From Comamonas odontotermitis (GTDB taxonomy: Bacteria > Pseudomonadota > Gammaproteobacteria > Burkholderiales > Burkholderiaceae_C): 64,000 bases of DNA. The position numbers and the translations under genes were made by a program. The notes under the pieces are model-generated. The model saw only the letters and a program-made list of their open reading frames with translations, ran no database searches and was not told the origin of the DNA. Below are positions 45,890-54,861 of this stretch, piece after piece. How positions within the stretch are numbered: position 1 is the stretch's first letter; each line of letters begins with the position of its first letter. The stretch is taken from positions 4,017,001-4,081,000 of the forward strand of contig NZ_CP083451.1 in NCBI RefSeq assembly GCF_020080045.1. The letters are read 5' to 3'.

Positions 45890-46774
45890 GTGTCAGACCC
45901 CCATCCTTCGCGATTCCCTGACAAGGAAGACAAAAAAACCTTTTTGCAAAAGGTGGTGGAGTTCATCCACCCGGCGCCAGATTCACCCGATGAACTGATC
46001 GAAACCCTGGCCGAAGCCGAAAACAACGATGTAATCAATGCCGACTCGCGCGTCATGCTGGAGCGCGTGATCCGGATGGAGGACATGACCGCAGGCGACG
46101 TGATGGTTGCCGCGACGCGCATGGACCTGGTGGACATCGACTCCGATTTTGAATCGGTGCTGCACACCGTCATCAACACTGCGCACTCGCGCTTCCCAGT
46201 CTTCCAGGGTGAGCAGGAAAACATCATTGGCATCCTGCTGGCCAAGGATCTGCTCAAGCTCCAGCGCTCGCCCCAGCTCAATATCCGCTCCCTGCTGCGT
46301 CCGGCAGTGTTCGTACCGGAAAGCAAGGGACTCAACGATCTGCTGCGCGAATTTCGCGGCAACCGCAACCATCTGGCGATCGTCATCGACGAGTTCGGCC
46401 GCGTGGCCGGTCTGGTCACGATCGAAGACGTGCTGGAACAGATCGTTGGCGAGATCGAGGACGAATTCGACCTGCCCGAGGAAGAAGGCGATATCTTTGC
46501 GCTGGCCGACGACACCTTCCGCATCTCCGGAGACACGCCGGTCGAGCGTGTGGCCGACGCGTTCAAGGTCACGCTGGAGAGCAGCGACGCCGACGAATCC
46601 TTCGAAACCATTGGCGGCCTGATCGCTCATGAACTGGGCCATGTGCCCAAGCGCGGCGAGCACATCATGCTGGGCGGCCTGCACTTCGAAGTGCTGCTGA
46701 CCAAGGGCGGCGCCGTACGCTGGTTCCGCGTGCAGCGGGCTGCGCCCGTGTCAGACCCCGAGGCAGATGCCTGA
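45890..46774 (+). CDS. corC: CorC/HlyC-family CBS protein
   Basis: 294 residues from a GTG start (45890); the protein begins MSDPHPSRFPDKEDKK like its relatives. Two CBS domains (residues ~65-185: VMVAATRMDLVDID and HLAIVIDEFGRVAGLVTIEDV) and the C-terminal transporter-associated domain (~200-285). There is no membrane domain, so it is the short soluble CorC form linked with magnesium and cobalt efflux and often found just before lnt, as here. Confidence 0.9.
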   Translation: MSDPHPSRFPDKEDKKTFLQKVVEFIHPAPDSPDELIETLAEAENNDVINADSRVMLERVIRMEDMTAGDVMVAATRMDLVDIDSDFESVLHTVINTAHSRFPVFQGEQENIIGILLAKDLLKLQRSPQLNIRSLLRPAVFVPESKGLNDLLREFRGNRNHLAIVIDEFGRVAGLVTIEDVLEQIVGEIEDEFDLPEEEGDIFALADDTFRISGDTPVERVADAFKVTLESSDADESFETIGGLIAHELGHVPKRGEHIMLGGLHFEVLLTKGGAVRWFRVQRAAPVSDPEADA

Positions 46775-46823
46775 TCACGGCGCACAGCCCAGGCGCCATA
46801 CGCATCGCGTATAGTGCGCAAGG

Positions 46824-46856
46824 CGGCAGCAGACGGTGACGTCGCTGCCGTTTTTG
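46824..46856 (+). terminator. hairpin between corC and lnt
   Basis: CGGCAGC and GCTGCCG pair across a 13-base loop and are followed by TTTTTG. Probably a partial terminator, as corC and lnt usually share a transcript. Confidence 0.65.
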
Positions 46857-46885
46857 TTTTGACGTAACCCCATTGCTGCCCTACC

Positions 46886-48472
46886 GTGCCCGCATCCTTT
46901 TCGCTGTATGAGACGCCGCGCCGCTTTCCGTGGCTTTTCCTGTTGCTCTCCATCGTGGCCGGGGTGCTGCAGGCCTGGTCGCTGGCCTGGCCGTGGCGGC
47001 TGGACGGGTATGAAGCCTGGTATGGCCAGCCCCTGTGGTGGCTGCAGATCGTGTCGCTGGCCGCATTGCCGGCCATGCTCAGCCGCCAGCAGCGCGCCTG
47101 GCATGGGGTGCTGCTGGGCTGGGGCTTTGCCACGGCATGGCTGTGCGCCACCTTCTGGTGGCTGTTCATATCGATGCACGTCTATGGCGGATTGGCTGCC
47201 CCGCTGGCGGTATTGGCCGTTCTTGCACTGGCCGCGTTTCTTGCAAGCTATTACGCCGCAGCCTGCGGACTGTTCGTCGCCTATAAGGGTGAGCGCCTGA
47301 CCCGCGCCGTACTGCTGTTTGCCGCGTTATGGCTGCTGGGCGAGCTGGCTCGGGGGCAGTGGTGGACCGGCTTTCCCTGGGGGGCGGGTGGCTATGCCCA
47401 CACCGATGGCCCCCTGGCGGGCCTTGCGCCTTTTGTCGGGGTGTACGGCATTGGCGCGGCGGCAGCGGCCATCGCCGTGGTGCTGGGCGGCCTGCGGGCA
47501 CGCCATGCATTCCAGTGGCAAAGCTATGCGGCTGTGGCCCTGTTTGCAGCAGCGCTGTGGATAACCCATCAACCGCAACAGGATTCCGCCACCGGCACCA
47601 GCCGCCCGCCCGTCTCTGTCGAACTGTTGCAGGGCAATATCTCCCAGGGTGAAAAATTCCAGCCCAGCTCAGGCATTCCGCAGGCGCTCAGCTGGTATGC
47701 GGAGCAACTGAAGGCCAGCCAGGCCGATATGGTGATTGCGCCGGAAACCGCCATTCCAGTACTGCTGCGCCAGACACCGGACAATTACTGGCCCGCACTG
47801 CAAGAGCGCTTTTCCAGCGGCAGGCAGGCCGCATTGATTGGCGTGCCACTGGGCGATTTTGAAGTGGGCTACACCAATTCGATGGTGGGCCTGGCGCCCG
47901 GACAGCCTGCCGCCTACCGCTATGACAAGCACCATCTGGTACCGTTTGGCGAGTTCATTCCGCCCATGTTCCGCTGGTTCACCGATCTGATGCAGATTCC
48001 GCTGGGCGACTTCAACCGGGGGGGCATGAACCAGCCATCGCTGGCCTGGGCGGGCGAACGCTGGGCACCCAACATCTGCTATGAAGACCTGTTTGGCGAA
48101 GAGCTGGCCACCCGCTTTGTCGATGCAGCCGCTGCGCCCACCATCCTGGTCAATGCCAGCAATATCGCCTGGTTCGGCGGCTCGATTGCGATTGACCAGC
48201 ATCTGCAGATCAGCCGCATGCGCAGCCTGGAGCTGGCGCGCCCGATGATTCGCGCCACCAACACCGGCTCCACAGCCATCATCAACCACAGGGGCCAGGT
48301 AGAGCATGCCCTGCCCCACCAGACCCGCGCCGTGCTGCAGGCCCAGGTACAAGGCGTGGATGTCCCCCCCACCCCATTTGCGCGCTGGGCCGGTCATTTT
48401 GGCCTGTGGCCGCTCTGGCTGGCAGGCTTTGTGGTGCTGGCAGGAGCCATGCTGACGCGGCCACGCCAGTGA
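46886..48472 (+). CDS. lnt: apolipoprotein N-acyltransferase
   Basis: 528 residues from GTG 46886. It adds the third acyl chain to lipoproteins in the inner membrane. About seven membrane segments (residues 18-235) come before the nitrilase-type catalytic domain with Glu in APETAIP, Lys in DKHHLVPFGEF and Cys in NICYEDLFGEE. Last helix near the C-terminus. It serves the several lipoproteins in this window (ansB, 3729, 14633, 53729). Confidence 0.93.
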   Translation: MPASFSLYETPRRFPWLFLLLSIVAGVLQAWSLAWPWRLDGYEAWYGQPLWWLQIVSLAALPAMLSRQQRAWHGVLLGWGFATAWLCATFWWLFISMHVYGGLAAPLAVLAVLALAAFLASYYAAACGLFVAYKGERLTRAVLLFAALWLLGELARGQWWTGFPWGAGGYAHTDGPLAGLAPFVGVYGIGAAAAAIAVVLGGLRARHAFQWQSYAAVALFAAALWITHQPQQDSATGTSRPPVSVELLQGNISQGEKFQPSSGIPQALSWYAEQLKASQADMVIAPETAIPVLLRQTPDNYWPALQERFSSGRQAALIGVPLGDFEVGYTNSMVGLAPGQPAAYRYDKHHLVPFGEFIPPMFRWFTDLMQIPLGDFNRGGMNQPSLAWAGERWAPNICYEDLFGEELATRFVDAAAAPTILVNASNIAWFGGSIAIDQHLQISRMRSLELARPMIRATNTGSTAIINHRGQVEHALPHQTRAVLQAQVQGVDVPPTPFARWAGHFGLWPLWLAGFVVLAGAMLTRPRQ

Positions 48473-48794
48473 TTAACCCCGCAGCACCCGGGGTACGCGA
48501 GATCGCCGATGATGACGGCAACTGCATGCAGATGCATGCCGCACTGCCAGAACATGCGCCGTGCATGTTGACTTTCTGGCATCTTCAGGGCTGGCAAGCA
48601 TCAAATGTAAGTGCTGTTAAAAACGACCAAAGCGTGCTTTTTTTCGACATAGCACAGTGCAGTCCACGGCTATGTATGGCTGCATTTGCGCGATAAAGCT
48701 GGATAATGGATAGCGGCAGTGTTTAGCTGCCGTCCGGGAAAAGCGGCCCATGACTGCGCCCCGGATCCCTGGAGTTGGACTGACTGGATATTCA
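48473..48794. other. intergenic region before fabA
   Basis: 322 bases with no gene. A GCATGCAGATGCATGC direct/inverted motif (48524-48540) may be an operator for the fabAB pair. The end region contains a possible alternative fabA start at 48750. Confidence 0.4.
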
Positions 48795-49319
48795 ATGGCT
48801 GAATCTTTTTCCTATGAGCAACTGATCGCCTCTGGTGAGGGCAAGTTGTTTACCCCCGAAAGTGGCCGTCTGCCACTGCCGCCGATGCTGATGTTCGATC
48901 GCATCACCCATATTGACGAGAACGGCGGCGCGCACGGGCTGGGAAAGATTGTGGCGGAGCTGGATGTCAATCCGGAACTGTGGTTCTTCAAGTGCCACTT
49001 TCAGGGCGACCCGGTCATGCCGGGCTGCCTGGGGCTGGATGCCATGTGGCAGCTGATCGGTTTTTACCTGACCTGGCTGCGCCTGCCGGGCCGCGGCCGC
49101 GCGCTGGGCGCGGGCGAAGTGAAGTTCACCGGAGAAGTCGGCCCCGACGTGAAACTGGTCACGTACGAGATCGACATCAAGCGTGTGATCAAGCGCAAGC
49201 TGAACATGGCCATCGGAGATGCACGCCTGCTGGCCGATGGCAAAGAAATCTATGTAGCCAACGATCTGCGCGTGGGCCTGTTCCTGCGTGACGGTGACGG
49301 CAAGGAAAACGCAGCATGA
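48795..49319 (+). CDS. fabA: 3-hydroxydecanoyl-ACP dehydratase/isomerase
   Basis: 174 residues from ATG 48795. It dehydrates 3-hydroxyacyl-ACP and shifts the double bond to start unsaturated fatty acid synthesis. Catalytic His68 lies in [17 protein letters not shown] and the Asp in the same stretch; the numbering agrees with E. coli FabA (His71), which supports 48795 over the in-frame ATG at 48750. The stop overlaps fabB by four bases. Confidence 0.92.
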   Translation: MAESFSYEQLIASGEGKLFTPESGRLPLPPMLMFDRITHIDENGGAHGLGKIVAELDVNPELWFFKCHFQGDPVMPGCLGLDAMWQLIGFYLTWLRLPGRGRALGAGEVKFTGEVGPDVKLVTYEIDIKRVIKRKLNMAIGDARLLADGKEIYVANDLRVGLFLRDGDGKENAA

Positions 49320-50536
49320 AGCGTAGGGTGGTCATTACAGGGGCCGGTATCGTCTCCTGTATCGGTGTGGGACTGGAAGCCGTGGAGACTTCGCTGCGCG
49401 AAGGGCGCTCCGGCATCCAGCACATGCCTGTGTTCAAGGAACTGGGCCTGCGCAGTCAGGTGGCCGGCATTCCACAGATCAATGTGGAAGAGTTCATCGA
49501 CCGCAAGCAACTGCGCTTCATGGGCGATGCAGCCGCCTACGCACAGATCTCGCTGCAACAGGCGATCGAGCAAGCGGGCCTGAAGCCTGAACAGATCAGC
49601 CACCCACGCACCGGCCTCATCATGGGCTCGGGCGGAGGCTCGCCCGCCAACCAGATCGAAGCGGCCGATACCCTGCGAGAAAAAGGCATCCGCCGCGTCG
49701 GCCCCTACCAGGTCACACGCTGCATGGGCTCGACCGTGTCTGCCAACCTGGCGACCAATTTCAGAATCAAGGGCATCAATTACTCCATCACCTCGGCCTG
49801 CTCCACCTCGGCGCACTGCATTGGCGCAGCCGCGCAGCAGATTGCCTGGGGCATGCAGGATGTGATGTTTGCCGGCGGCGGTGAAGAGCTCTCCTGGGGC
49901 CTGGCACTGCTGTTTGACGGCATGGGTGCCATGTCCAGCAAGTACAACGAAACGCCTGAAAAAGCGTCGCGCCCCTACGATGCCAACCGCGATGGCTTTG
50001 TCATCGCTGGCGGCGGCGGCGCACTCGTTCTGGAGAGCCTGGAGCACGCCCAGGCGCGCGGCGCCAATATTCTGGGCGAGATCGTCGGCTTTGGCATCTC
50101 CTCCGATGGCGAAGACATGGTGGCGCCTTCCGGCGAAGGCGCCGTGGCGGCCATGCAGCAGGCCATCGAGGGGCTGGATGGATCCATCGATTACATCAAC
50201 ACCCATGGCACCTCCACGCCCGTGGGCGACGTGCCCGAGCTGCACGCGATCCGCAAGGTGTTTGGCAACCGGATTCCGCCGTTCTCCAGCACCAAGTCGC
50301 TCACCGGCCACTCGCAGGGCGCCACTGGCGTGCAGGAAGCCATCTACAGCCTGATCATGCTGATGAAGGGCTTCATCGCAGGTTCTGCCAATGTCGAAAC
50401 GCCTGACCCGGCCGTGGGCGATATGCCCCTGGTCACCAAGGCACGCATGGCCGAGCTCAAGCAGGTGCTCTCCAACAGCTTTGGCTTTGGTGGCACCAAT
50501 GCCTGCCTGGTACTCAAGCGCTGGGAAGCTGCCTGA
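49316..50536 (+). CDS. fabB: 3-oxoacyl-ACP synthase I
   Basis: 406 residues. It extends unsaturated acyl-ACP. Active Cys162 in [11 protein letters not shown], and the two histidines in [11 protein letters not shown] and TGHSQGATG. It is coupled to fabA by an ATGA overlap, the classical FabA-FabB unit. A terminator follows at once and an IS3 element lies just beyond it. Confidence 0.94.
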   Translation: MKRRVVITGAGIVSCIGVGLEAVETSLREGRSGIQHMPVFKELGLRSQVAGIPQINVEEFIDRKQLRFMGDAAAYAQISLQQAIEQAGLKPEQISHPRTGLIMGSGGGSPANQIEAADTLREKGIRRVGPYQVTRCMGSTVSANLATNFRIKGINYSITSACSTSAHCIGAAAQQIAWGMQDVMFAGGGEELSWGLALLFDGMGAMSSKYNETPEKASRPYDANRDGFVIAGGGGALVLESLEHAQARGANILGEIVGFGISSDGEDMVAPSGEGAVAAMQQAIEGLDGSIDYINTHGTSTPVGDVPELHAIRKVFGNRIPPFSSTKSLTGHSQGATGVQEAIYSLIMLMKGFIAGSANVETPDPAVGDMPLVTKARMAELKQVLSNSFGFGGTNACLVLKRWEAA

Positions 50537-50567
50537 GCCGCACCATCGCCTGCTAGGCACTTGCAAG

Positions 50568-50591
50568 AAAAGCGCCTTCGGGCGCTTTTTT
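50568..50591 (+). terminator. terminator of fabAB
   Basis: AAAGCGCC, TTCG loop, GGCGC and six T. Confidence 0.85.
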
Positions 50592-50654
50592 CATGGGCTT
50601 TGACCCGTCCTGAATTGGGTTGACACCTTTCTGAAGAACAGAAAGGAAAGTCAA

Positions 50655-51053
50655 ATGGAACAGTGGGTTAAGAGAACGCAACGGGACTACACGCTGGCTT
50701 TTAAACTCGCAGTAGTCGATCAAGTAGAAAGAGGTGAGCTGACCTACCGGCAGGCCCATGAGCGGTACGGAATCCAGGGCGCCTCAACTGTACTGGTGTG
50801 GCTTCGCAAGCACGGACGGCAGGACTGGAAAGCTGCATCATCAAGGGGCAAAGGATTACAGAAGATGCCTGAATCGCCCAAGCTGCTGACTCCAGAGCAG
50901 CGCATCAAGGAGCTGGAAGTGCAACTGAAAGAAGCCCGCGAGAAAGCGGCCTTCTTTGAAGCGGTAGTGAACGTGCTCAAGCGCGACTACGGAGTCCAAG
51001 TCACAAAAAAGCCTGCGGGCAAGTCCTCACGCAAAAGCTCGTCAAAGGGTTAA
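50655..51053 (+). CDS. IS3 transposase OrfA
   Basis: 132 residues, AAAGGA upstream. Begins MEQWVKRTQRDYTLAFKLAV with the same helix-turn-helix as the 19034 protein but is clearly diverged in the middle and tail. Ends downstream of the slippery heptamer at 51005. Confidence 0.9.
   Translation: MEQWVKRTQRDYTLAFKLAVVDQVERGELTYRQAHERYGIQGASTVLVWLRKHGRQDWKAASSRGKGLQKMPESPKLLTPEQRIKELEVQLKEAREKAAFFEAVVNVLKRDYGVQVTKKPAGKSSRKSSSKG
51005..51011 (+). promoter_or_regulatory. programmed -1 frameshift site AAAAAAG
   Basis: A AAA AAG in the OrfA phase. The -1 frame is open from here into OrfB through SVTRACRYMGISRQ, so slippage makes the full OrfAB transposase. Confidence 0.8.
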
Positions 51054-51076
51054 GCGTCACGAGGGCTTGCCGCTAC

Positions 51077-51913
51077 ATGGGAATCAGCCGCCAAGCGCAC
51101 TACAAGCGCCTGGTCTGCCAGCGTGCACGCAGCGAGCGGGACAAGGCGGTGGTGGAGTTGGCCAGTGAAGAGAGGCGCCATCAGCCACGCATTGGCACGC
51201 GCAAACTGCTGCACTTGCTCAAGCCGCCGCTTGAACAGGCGGGAATCCAGATCGGGCGCGATGCACTGTTCGTTGTCCTGCGCCAAGCACGCATGCTGGT
51301 GCTGCCACGGCATGCGTACCACAAGACCACCAATAGCCATCATCACTACCGCAGGCACCCCAATCTACTCAAGGAGGGCCCGACCAAAACAGTGGCAAGT
51401 GGTTGTGAGCAGCTATGGGTCGCTGACATCACGTATCTACCCACCAAGGAGAAGACTGCCTATCTGAGCCTGGTGACCGATGCCTACTCGCGCAAGATCG
51501 TGGGCTGGCACGTGCACGATAGTCTGGAGACCAAGCAGGTCAGCCAAGCGTTGAAGATGGCACTGCGTCAGCGGCGAACAGATCAGCCGCTCGTACACCA
51601 CTCTGATAGAGGTGTTCAGTACTGCTCGGCTCAATACCAGCGCATCCATGCACGCAACCGCATCACCTGCTCCATGACCGATGGCTACGATTGCTACCAA
51701 AACGCTCTGGCTGAGCGGGTCAATGGAATCCTCAAGATGGAATACTTGTTGCAACGACCTGCCGATCTCTCGCAGGCCCGCACCATGGTGGGCGAATCGG
51801 TACGGCTGTACAACGAGCGTCGGCCGCACCTGTCCCTAAAATACAAAACGCCCGATGCAATACATCGGGCGTCTCTCGCCAACCAGCTTGGGCTGGAGAT
51901 TAGTCGCGAATAG
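51077..51913 (+). CDS. IS3 transposase OrfB (DDE integrase part)
   Basis: 278 residues from the first ATG; the natural product is probably the frameshift fusion. DDE residues in [18 protein letters not shown] and [12 protein letters not shown]. Related to the 18165 protein but not identical, so the two elements are different members of one group. Confidence 0.92.
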   Translation: MGISRQAHYKRLVCQRARSERDKAVVELASEERRHQPRIGTRKLLHLLKPPLEQAGIQIGRDALFVVLRQARMLVLPRHAYHKTTNSHHHYRRHPNLLKEGPTKTVASGCEQLWVADITYLPTKEKTAYLSLVTDAYSRKIVGWHVHDSLETKQVSQALKMALRQRRTDQPLVHHSDRGVQYCSAQYQRIHARNRITCSMTDGYDCYQNALAERVNGILKMEYLLQRPADLSQARTMVGESVRLYNERRPHLSLKYKTPDAIHRASLANQLGLEISRE

Positions 51914-51958
51914 GTGTCAACCTATGACAGGACGAGTCACTTTTTATCGAGTTTCTAT

Positions 51959-52011
51959 TATTTTTATAGCTATTGGCGCCCATCAGCCAAGCGCCAGCTG
52001 CCATTTTTGAT
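51959..52011. terminator. repeat-type terminator beside the IS element
   Basis: ATTTTTATAGCTATTGGCGC, ten-base loop, GCGCCAGCTGCCATTTTTG. It ends the minus-strand membrane-protein gene at 52013 and is a full copy of the dispersed repeat. Confidence 0.8.
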
Positions 52012-52012
52012 T

Positions 52013-52603
52013 CTAGGTTTGCATGCGCAAGGCATACACCCAGACTACGAGGTGCGCCCAGGTGAGCAGATACAGCAAACGATTGAGCCGCTGCGATGGC
52101 GCGCCATAGGCCTCGCTGCCGTAGATGCGCTGCTTCAGCTCTGGCGTCAGGTGCAGGAAATCAAACAGGCCCATGGCCGGCTCCTGCCCGATGGAGCTGG
52201 GCGAACGAGCCTGCATGTACTGCTGCCACCAGCTGCGCAAAACGGTATCGCCCGCAATCACATGGCGCACCAGGCGCGATTCGATGAGCAGCCACACCAC
52301 AAGAATGGCAGCGGCAATCGGCAATGCCACCACCAGCAGCGGGAGCCTGCCCTGCCATGCGCTGGGCAACAGGATCAGATAGTCGCTCACCACCAGCAGT
52401 CCGGCTGCGCACAGCAGCAATACCCGTCGCAGAATACCCGTCAGGTTGCGCCGGTAGACGGGTGTGCCAATGGGGATGTAGCGCACCATCGCATGCGCAC
52501 CCGCGTGGTCGATCAGCCAGAACAGGGCACACAGGCCGCTTCCGGTCAGCAAGGCCTGCAGCCAGGGCTGCGTCTGAATCTGGACAAGCAGTGAACTCCA
52601 CAC
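52013..52603 (-). CDS. membrane protein of unknown function
   Basis: 196 residues from GTG 52603, chosen because GGGGGAG lies 8 bases upstream and overlaps the end of the preceding gene; the longer frame runs inside that gene. Hydrophobic segments at about 15-35, 58-75, 80-105 and 170-190. Contains the short helical stretch PAMGLFDFLHLTPELKQRIYG. Second gene of a pair with the metallo-hydrolase; family not recognised. Confidence 0.65.
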   Translation of the reverse strand: MWSSLLVQIQTQPWLQALLTGSGLCALFWLIDHAGAHAMVRYIPIGTPVYRRNLTGILRRVLLLCAAGLLVVSDYLILLPSAWQGRLPLLVVALPIAAAILVVWLLIESRLVRHVIAGDTVLRSWWQQYMQARSPSSIGQEPAMGLFDFLHLTPELKQRIYGSEAYGAPSQRLNRLLYLLTWAHLVVWVYALRMQT

Positions 52604-52617
52604 AGTCAGCGCTCCCC

Positions 52618-53556
52618 CTACTGGTTCACCAGCAGTTCGCCCTGGTGCAAGGCTGCCCCCGAGCGCTCCAGATCGGCCACCAGAGAGGCATACCAGTCGC
52701 TGGCGGGCTGATCGTTGAAATAGGCGGCATGCAGCATGGCGTAGTACGGCGTGGCAGCCAGCCATGCATACACCCGGTTCAGAGGCATCTGCTGCCACTC
52801 CAGCAGCTTGTACTTGAGCAGCACCTTGGCGGCATAAAGCGCATGGCGCTCGGGGCTGCGGGCAAAGCCCTCCAGCCTGCGCCGCGCAGTGGCCAGCGCC
52901 GCGCACACATCCACAAACAGGCTGCCGTGCCCGGGCAGCACCACAGCGGGCTGCAGTTGCTCGATGACATCCAATGTGGCGGCGACTTCGTCAAACGCGG
53001 CAATGCCTTCGATCTCCGGAAAAACTACGCCAAAGCCGTTTTCCCACAGGGCATCGGCCGATATCAGCGTGCGCGATTGCGGCTCGAACAGAATGACCGA
53101 ATGCGGATCATGCCCGGGTGCCGCATGCACCTGCCACTGCTGCAAGCCCAGCAGAACCTCTGCTCCTGGCTGCAGCACGCCATCGGCGCGAAAACGCGGG
53201 CAGTCCTGGCCCGTGGGTCGGTAGGTCAGCTGCGTCTCGTCCCAGTCCATCACCGCCTGGGCGTGGCCAGGTGGAATGAAGGTCTGCGCGCTTGGCCAGC
53301 GCTGCTGCAGCGCTGCGTTGCCGCCGCAGTGGTCGCTGTGCAGATGGGTGTTGGCCAGGCACTGCAGGGGAACACCTTGCAGCACCGATTCCACCAGCGC
53401 CACGGTCTGTTCGGCATGGCTGCAGTACCCCGTATCCACCACAGCCGTCACCCCGGCAGCAAACACCGTGTTGTTGGCAGACAGCCAGCCACGCTCGATG
53501 AATTGAAGGCCGACAGGCAGGGCAACCGTGGGGCTCGATAACAAGGGATCCGACAT
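52618..53556 (-). CDS. metallo-beta-lactamase-fold hydrolase
   Basis: 312 residues, cytoplasmic. Zinc motif THLHSDHCGGN (HxHxDH), APGHDPHS, LISADALW and VVLPGHGSLF are all present, so the enzyme is complete. The acyl- or glutathione-thioester hydrolase (glyoxalase II-like) group fits best, but the substrate is open. It shares an operon with the membrane protein at 52013. Confidence 0.85.
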   Translation of the reverse strand: MSDPLLSSPTVALPVGLQFIERGWLSANNTVFAAGVTAVVDTGYCSHAEQTVALVESVLQGVPLQCLANTHLHSDHCGGNAALQQRWPSAQTFIPPGHAQAVMDWDETQLTYRPTGQDCPRFRADGVLQPGAEVLLGLQQWQVHAAPGHDPHSVILFEPQSRTLISADALWENGFGVVFPEIEGIAAFDEVAATLDVIEQLQPAVVLPGHGSLFVDVCAALATARRRLEGFARSPERHALYAAKVLLKYKLLEWQQMPLNRVYAWLAATPYYAMLHAAYFNDQPASDWYASLVADLERSGAALHQGELLVNQ

Positions 53557-53597
53557 AAATAAAAGTGCAACAAATCCAGGTAACAGACTATATCTTG

Positions 53598-53631
53598 ATC
53601 AGAATTTCATCGATTCATTAAATGATCTGAT
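53598..53631. promoter_or_regulatory. candidate operator in the divergent AT-rich region
   Basis: ATCAGA (53598-53603) and TCTGAT (53626-53631) form an inverted repeat around TTTCAT/ATTAAATGA. It lies between the hydrolase gene and the lipoprotein gene, next to a TATATAAAAT stretch. Confidence 0.35.
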
Positions 53632-53728
53632 ATATAAAATTGATTAAAAATCAGGAATTGCAAGGCCGTCTGCTCTGCATCCATCGCGGCATTCCAGGTT
53701 CAACAACATCCACAACAAAGGAAGACAT

Positions 53729-54715
53729 ATGCGCATGCGCTCCACATCTACGGTATTTTTGCCTTCGCTGATGACAGCACTTGTGCTGACCGCCTGCGGC
53801 GGAGGCGGCAGCGACGATGATGACGATACGCCTCCGCTGCCCACTCCCACCTATGGCATTGGCGGAGAAGTGACGGGCATGGCCAGTGGCAAATCATTGG
53901 TGCTGCAGAACAACGGCATCCACGATCTGACGCTGTCGAGCAATGGTGCGTTCGAGTTCTCGGCCAAGGTGGAAGCTGGCAAGCCTTACGACGTCACGGT
54001 GGCAACGCAGCCGCAATCGCAGACTTGCATGGTCACCAACGGCAGTGGCTCAGCCAGCGCCACCGTGGCCAATATCCAGGTGCAGTGCACAGACGAACCC
54101 ATCAGTACGGATACCAGCGCGGCCTGCTTTTCTTCGGACAAGCCCTATGTCACTGGCAGCGTCTGGACCTATACCACCCCGGGTGCAGCCCCATCGCCGG
54201 ACAAGACCAGATATGAGGCAATGGGTGAAGCCACCTTTGAAGGAAAGCGAACCTACCGGGTACGCCAAACGTTTAACAGCACTCCATTTCGCAATACCTA
54301 CACCAACAATGCCGATGGCATGAACTATGTCCACGGGCATAGCGGCGGTAGCGGCGATGTCTATGTGCGCTACATCTACGAGGAGACTTACACACCGGCA
54401 CTGGCCGTGCCGCTTGCCATCCCACTCAACCGGCCGCACACCGCCAGCTATACCAACGACAACAAAAACAATATCCAGAACACCACGACCCAGGTCGTCC
54501 AGACCACGGCCTACCTGGGACGTGAAACCATCCAGACCGCATTCGGTACCTTTGAGACCTGCAAGATGCAGTACACCATTCAGAGGAATGGCGGCCAGCC
54601 CGAGGTGAATACAGACTGGGTCATTGCCACCGGAAAGCTGACGGGGCTGATTGCACAAAGCAATGCCAATGGCACCACCACCCAGCCTACCAATATCGAG
54701 GTGAACTGGAACTGA
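53729..54715 (+). CDS. secreted lipoprotein of unknown function
   Basis: 328 residues, AAAGGA upstream. Signal peptide with lipobox LTAC (Cys23), then a GGGGSDDDDD linker, which is typical of surface-bound Burkholderiales lipoproteins. Residues ~40-125 form a small beta domain (GEVTGMASGKSLVLQNNG to NIQVQC) of a kind common in such proteins; the remainder is a Thr/Asn-rich beta domain with no family match. Followed by a terminator. Confidence 0.72.
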   Translation: MRMRSTSTVFLPSLMTALVLTACGGGGSDDDDDTPPLPTPTYGIGGEVTGMASGKSLVLQNNGIHDLTLSSNGAFEFSAKVEAGKPYDVTVATQPQSQTCMVTNGSGSASATVANIQVQCTDEPISTDTSAACFSSDKPYVTGSVWTYTTPGAAPSPDKTRYEAMGEATFEGKRTYRVRQTFNSTPFRNTYTNNADGMNYVHGHSGGSGDVYVRYIYEETYTPALAVPLAIPLNRPHTASYTNDNKNNIQNTTTQVVQTTAYLGRETIQTAFGTFETCKMQYTIQRNGGQPEVNTDWVIATGKLTGLIAQSNANGTTTQPTNIEVNWN

Positions 54716-54742
54716 GAGCCAGCGAGGCTGCACACCCATGAA

Positions 54743-54780
54743 GCATCTGCCGTCTCGCAACGGCGGATGCTTTTATTTTG
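54743..54780 (+). terminator. terminator of the lipoprotein gene
   Basis: GCATCTGCCG and CGGCGGATGC pair around an eight-base loop, followed by TTTTATTTTG. Confidence 0.8.
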
Positions 54781-54815
54781 ATAGCAATTGGCACAATACC
54801 AACAAGCGCCAAAGC
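54771..54815. repeat. degenerate copy of the dispersed palindromic repeat
   Basis: TTTTATTTTGATAGCAATTGGC, spacer, CAAGCGCCAAAG. It overlaps the tail of the terminator. Confidence 0.55.
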
Positions 54816-54861
54816 CCGAAAATCTCTGGCTATCTGCTTCAGTGGCGTGCCATGGCCCGTG

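Larger units (their letters stand above)
50601..51939 (+). mobile_element. second IS3-family insertion sequence, complete (1339 bp)
   Basis: Ends TGACCCGTCCT and AGGACGAGTCA, with the inner block GGTTGACACCT, the same end design as the element at 18151. Target duplication CTT (50598-50600 and 51940-51942). Inserted nine bases after the T run of the fabAB terminator, in a gap between genes, with no gene broken. Both transposase frames are open. Confidence 0.92.

Noticed and set aside
50601-51939. Gene disruption by the second IS element
   Set aside because: The element lies between the fabAB terminator and another terminator; joining the flanks gives no interrupted reading frame.
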